Shown: piece by piece, positions 63,585 through 64,000 of the stretch
Layout: each line of letters starts with the position of its first letter
Position numbering within the stretch: position 1 is the first letter of the stretch
From: Gemmobacter aquatilis
Lineage (GTDB): Bacteria; Pseudomonadota; Alphaproteobacteria; Rhodobacterales; Rhodobacteraceae
Length of the DNA: 64,000 bases
Assembly (NCBI RefSeq): GCF_900110025.1
Contig: NZ_FOCE01000004.1
Coordinates: 248,001 to 312,000, forward strand
Reading direction: 5' to 3'
Made by a program: the position numbers and the translations under genes
The notes under the pieces: model-generated
Told to the model about the DNA's origin: nothing
Databases searched by the model: none
Seen by the model: only the letters and a program-made list of their open reading frames with translations

Positions 63585-64000
63585 CGGCGCGGGGCCAATT
63601 TTCTGCCCCTGCTCCCCTGTGTCAGAAGCGGTGGACAACTTGCCGCGCCCTACCCATCGGCAAGGTTTTCCACAGGCGCCGCGGTGTCACGCGTCCGTTA
63701 TCCACCTGTCATGGAATCTGAGGATTCTGCTGCAAGATCACGGTTTGCCCAAGTTTTCTCCGCTTGGTTATCCACAGGCCGATTTCTGCCGCCTGAATCA
63801 GCATATTGTGGCACAGCTTGGGGAGAAAACCACCGTCAACACTATATAGGGGGTGTGCTGAAAATTTTCCCATTGATCGGCACCCGGAATTCCGACAGTT
63901 TGACCCGGCAGCGCGAGGTGCCACCATATGTGGTGGTCTTGGGCAGGCAAGCAGACCATTCCCACAAGATGCGCCGCCTGTTGACCGGGCGCGCAGCCTG
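63585..64000. other. Gene-free terminal region with DnaA-box cluster (candidate oriC or DnaA-controlled promoter)
   Basis: No supported gene in 416 bases. Four DnaA-box-like 9-mers lie within 147 bases: TTGTCCACC (minus strand, 63630-63638), TTTTCCACA (63666-63674), TTATCCACC (63698-63706) and the perfect TTATCCACA (63768-63776). Three GANTC methylation sites (63714, 63723, 63795) and an AT-richer stretch (about 63829-63880, with CTATATAGG and AAAATTTTCCC) follow. A CCACCA-TATG-TGGTGG palindrome lies near 63920-63936. This is the composition of an alphaproteobacterial replication origin, but the neighbouring gene beyond the window is needed to decide. Confidence 0.5.

Overview
The window is high-GC alphaproteobacterial chromosome, almost certainly from the Rhodobacteraceae (Rhodobacter/Paracoccus relatives). 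The main evidence is a complete RcGTA-type gene transfer agent cluster followed by cysE, an E1-beta pyruvate dehydrogenase subunit with its own lipoyl domain, the fabD-fabG-acpP-fabF-mltG order, and short GC-rich dispersed repeats of a kind common in this family. No rRNA, tRNA, CRISPR array, insertion sequence or integrase was found.

Layout. 1-2400: the 5' end of dnaB, then pyrE and pyrC, all on the minus strand, with DnaA-box-like sites between dnaB and pyrE and two stem-loops between pyrC and pyrE. 2500-11150: a surface-polysaccharide-like island. It has a small secreted LprI-like protein, an alpha/beta-hydrolase-like protein lacking the usual serine, three minus-strand glycosyltransferases (one a two-module fusion), and a divergent three-domain protein (glycosyltransferase, methyltransferase-like, alpha/beta hydrolase). 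11220-21130: a MoxR ATPase and a CoxE-like VWA protein, normally neighbours, separated by about 7.5 kb holding an N-methylhydantoin catabolic set (NCS1 permease, hydantoinase B and A, N-carbamoylsarcosine amidase, LysR regulator). 21280-23210: a secreted YceI protein and a cytochrome b561-YceI fusion.

23370-28440: fatty-acid synthesis genes and mltG. 28560-29670: a secreted hypothetical protein and a regulatory intergenic region ahead of the GTA. 29670-43720: GTA genes g1 to g15 (terminase, portal, protease, capsid, connectors, tail, hub, peptidase, megatron), all open, then a small conserved gene and cysE. 44950-50250: the pdhABC operon (minus strand), ftsB and a class I aldolase. 50520-56220: three small RTX proteins around pgk and two cyclophilins. 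56290-63590: tyrS, anmK, rarD, a DUF1097 protein, eno and two EamA transporters. 63590-64000: a gene-free stretch with four DnaA-box-like sequences and GANTC sites, a possible replication origin or DnaA-controlled promoter.

How the genes work together. Pgk, enolase, aldolase and pyruvate dehydrogenase supply acetyl-CoA, and FabD/FabG/ACP/FabF use it for fatty acids. The hydantoin set should import N-methylhydantoin or a related compound and convert it through N-carbamoylsarcosine to sarcosine. The GTA operon makes particles that package host DNA; its activators, lysis genes and head spikes are not in the window. Start codons were moved inward from the longest open frame wherever a ribosome-binding site or the family's usual length called for it.
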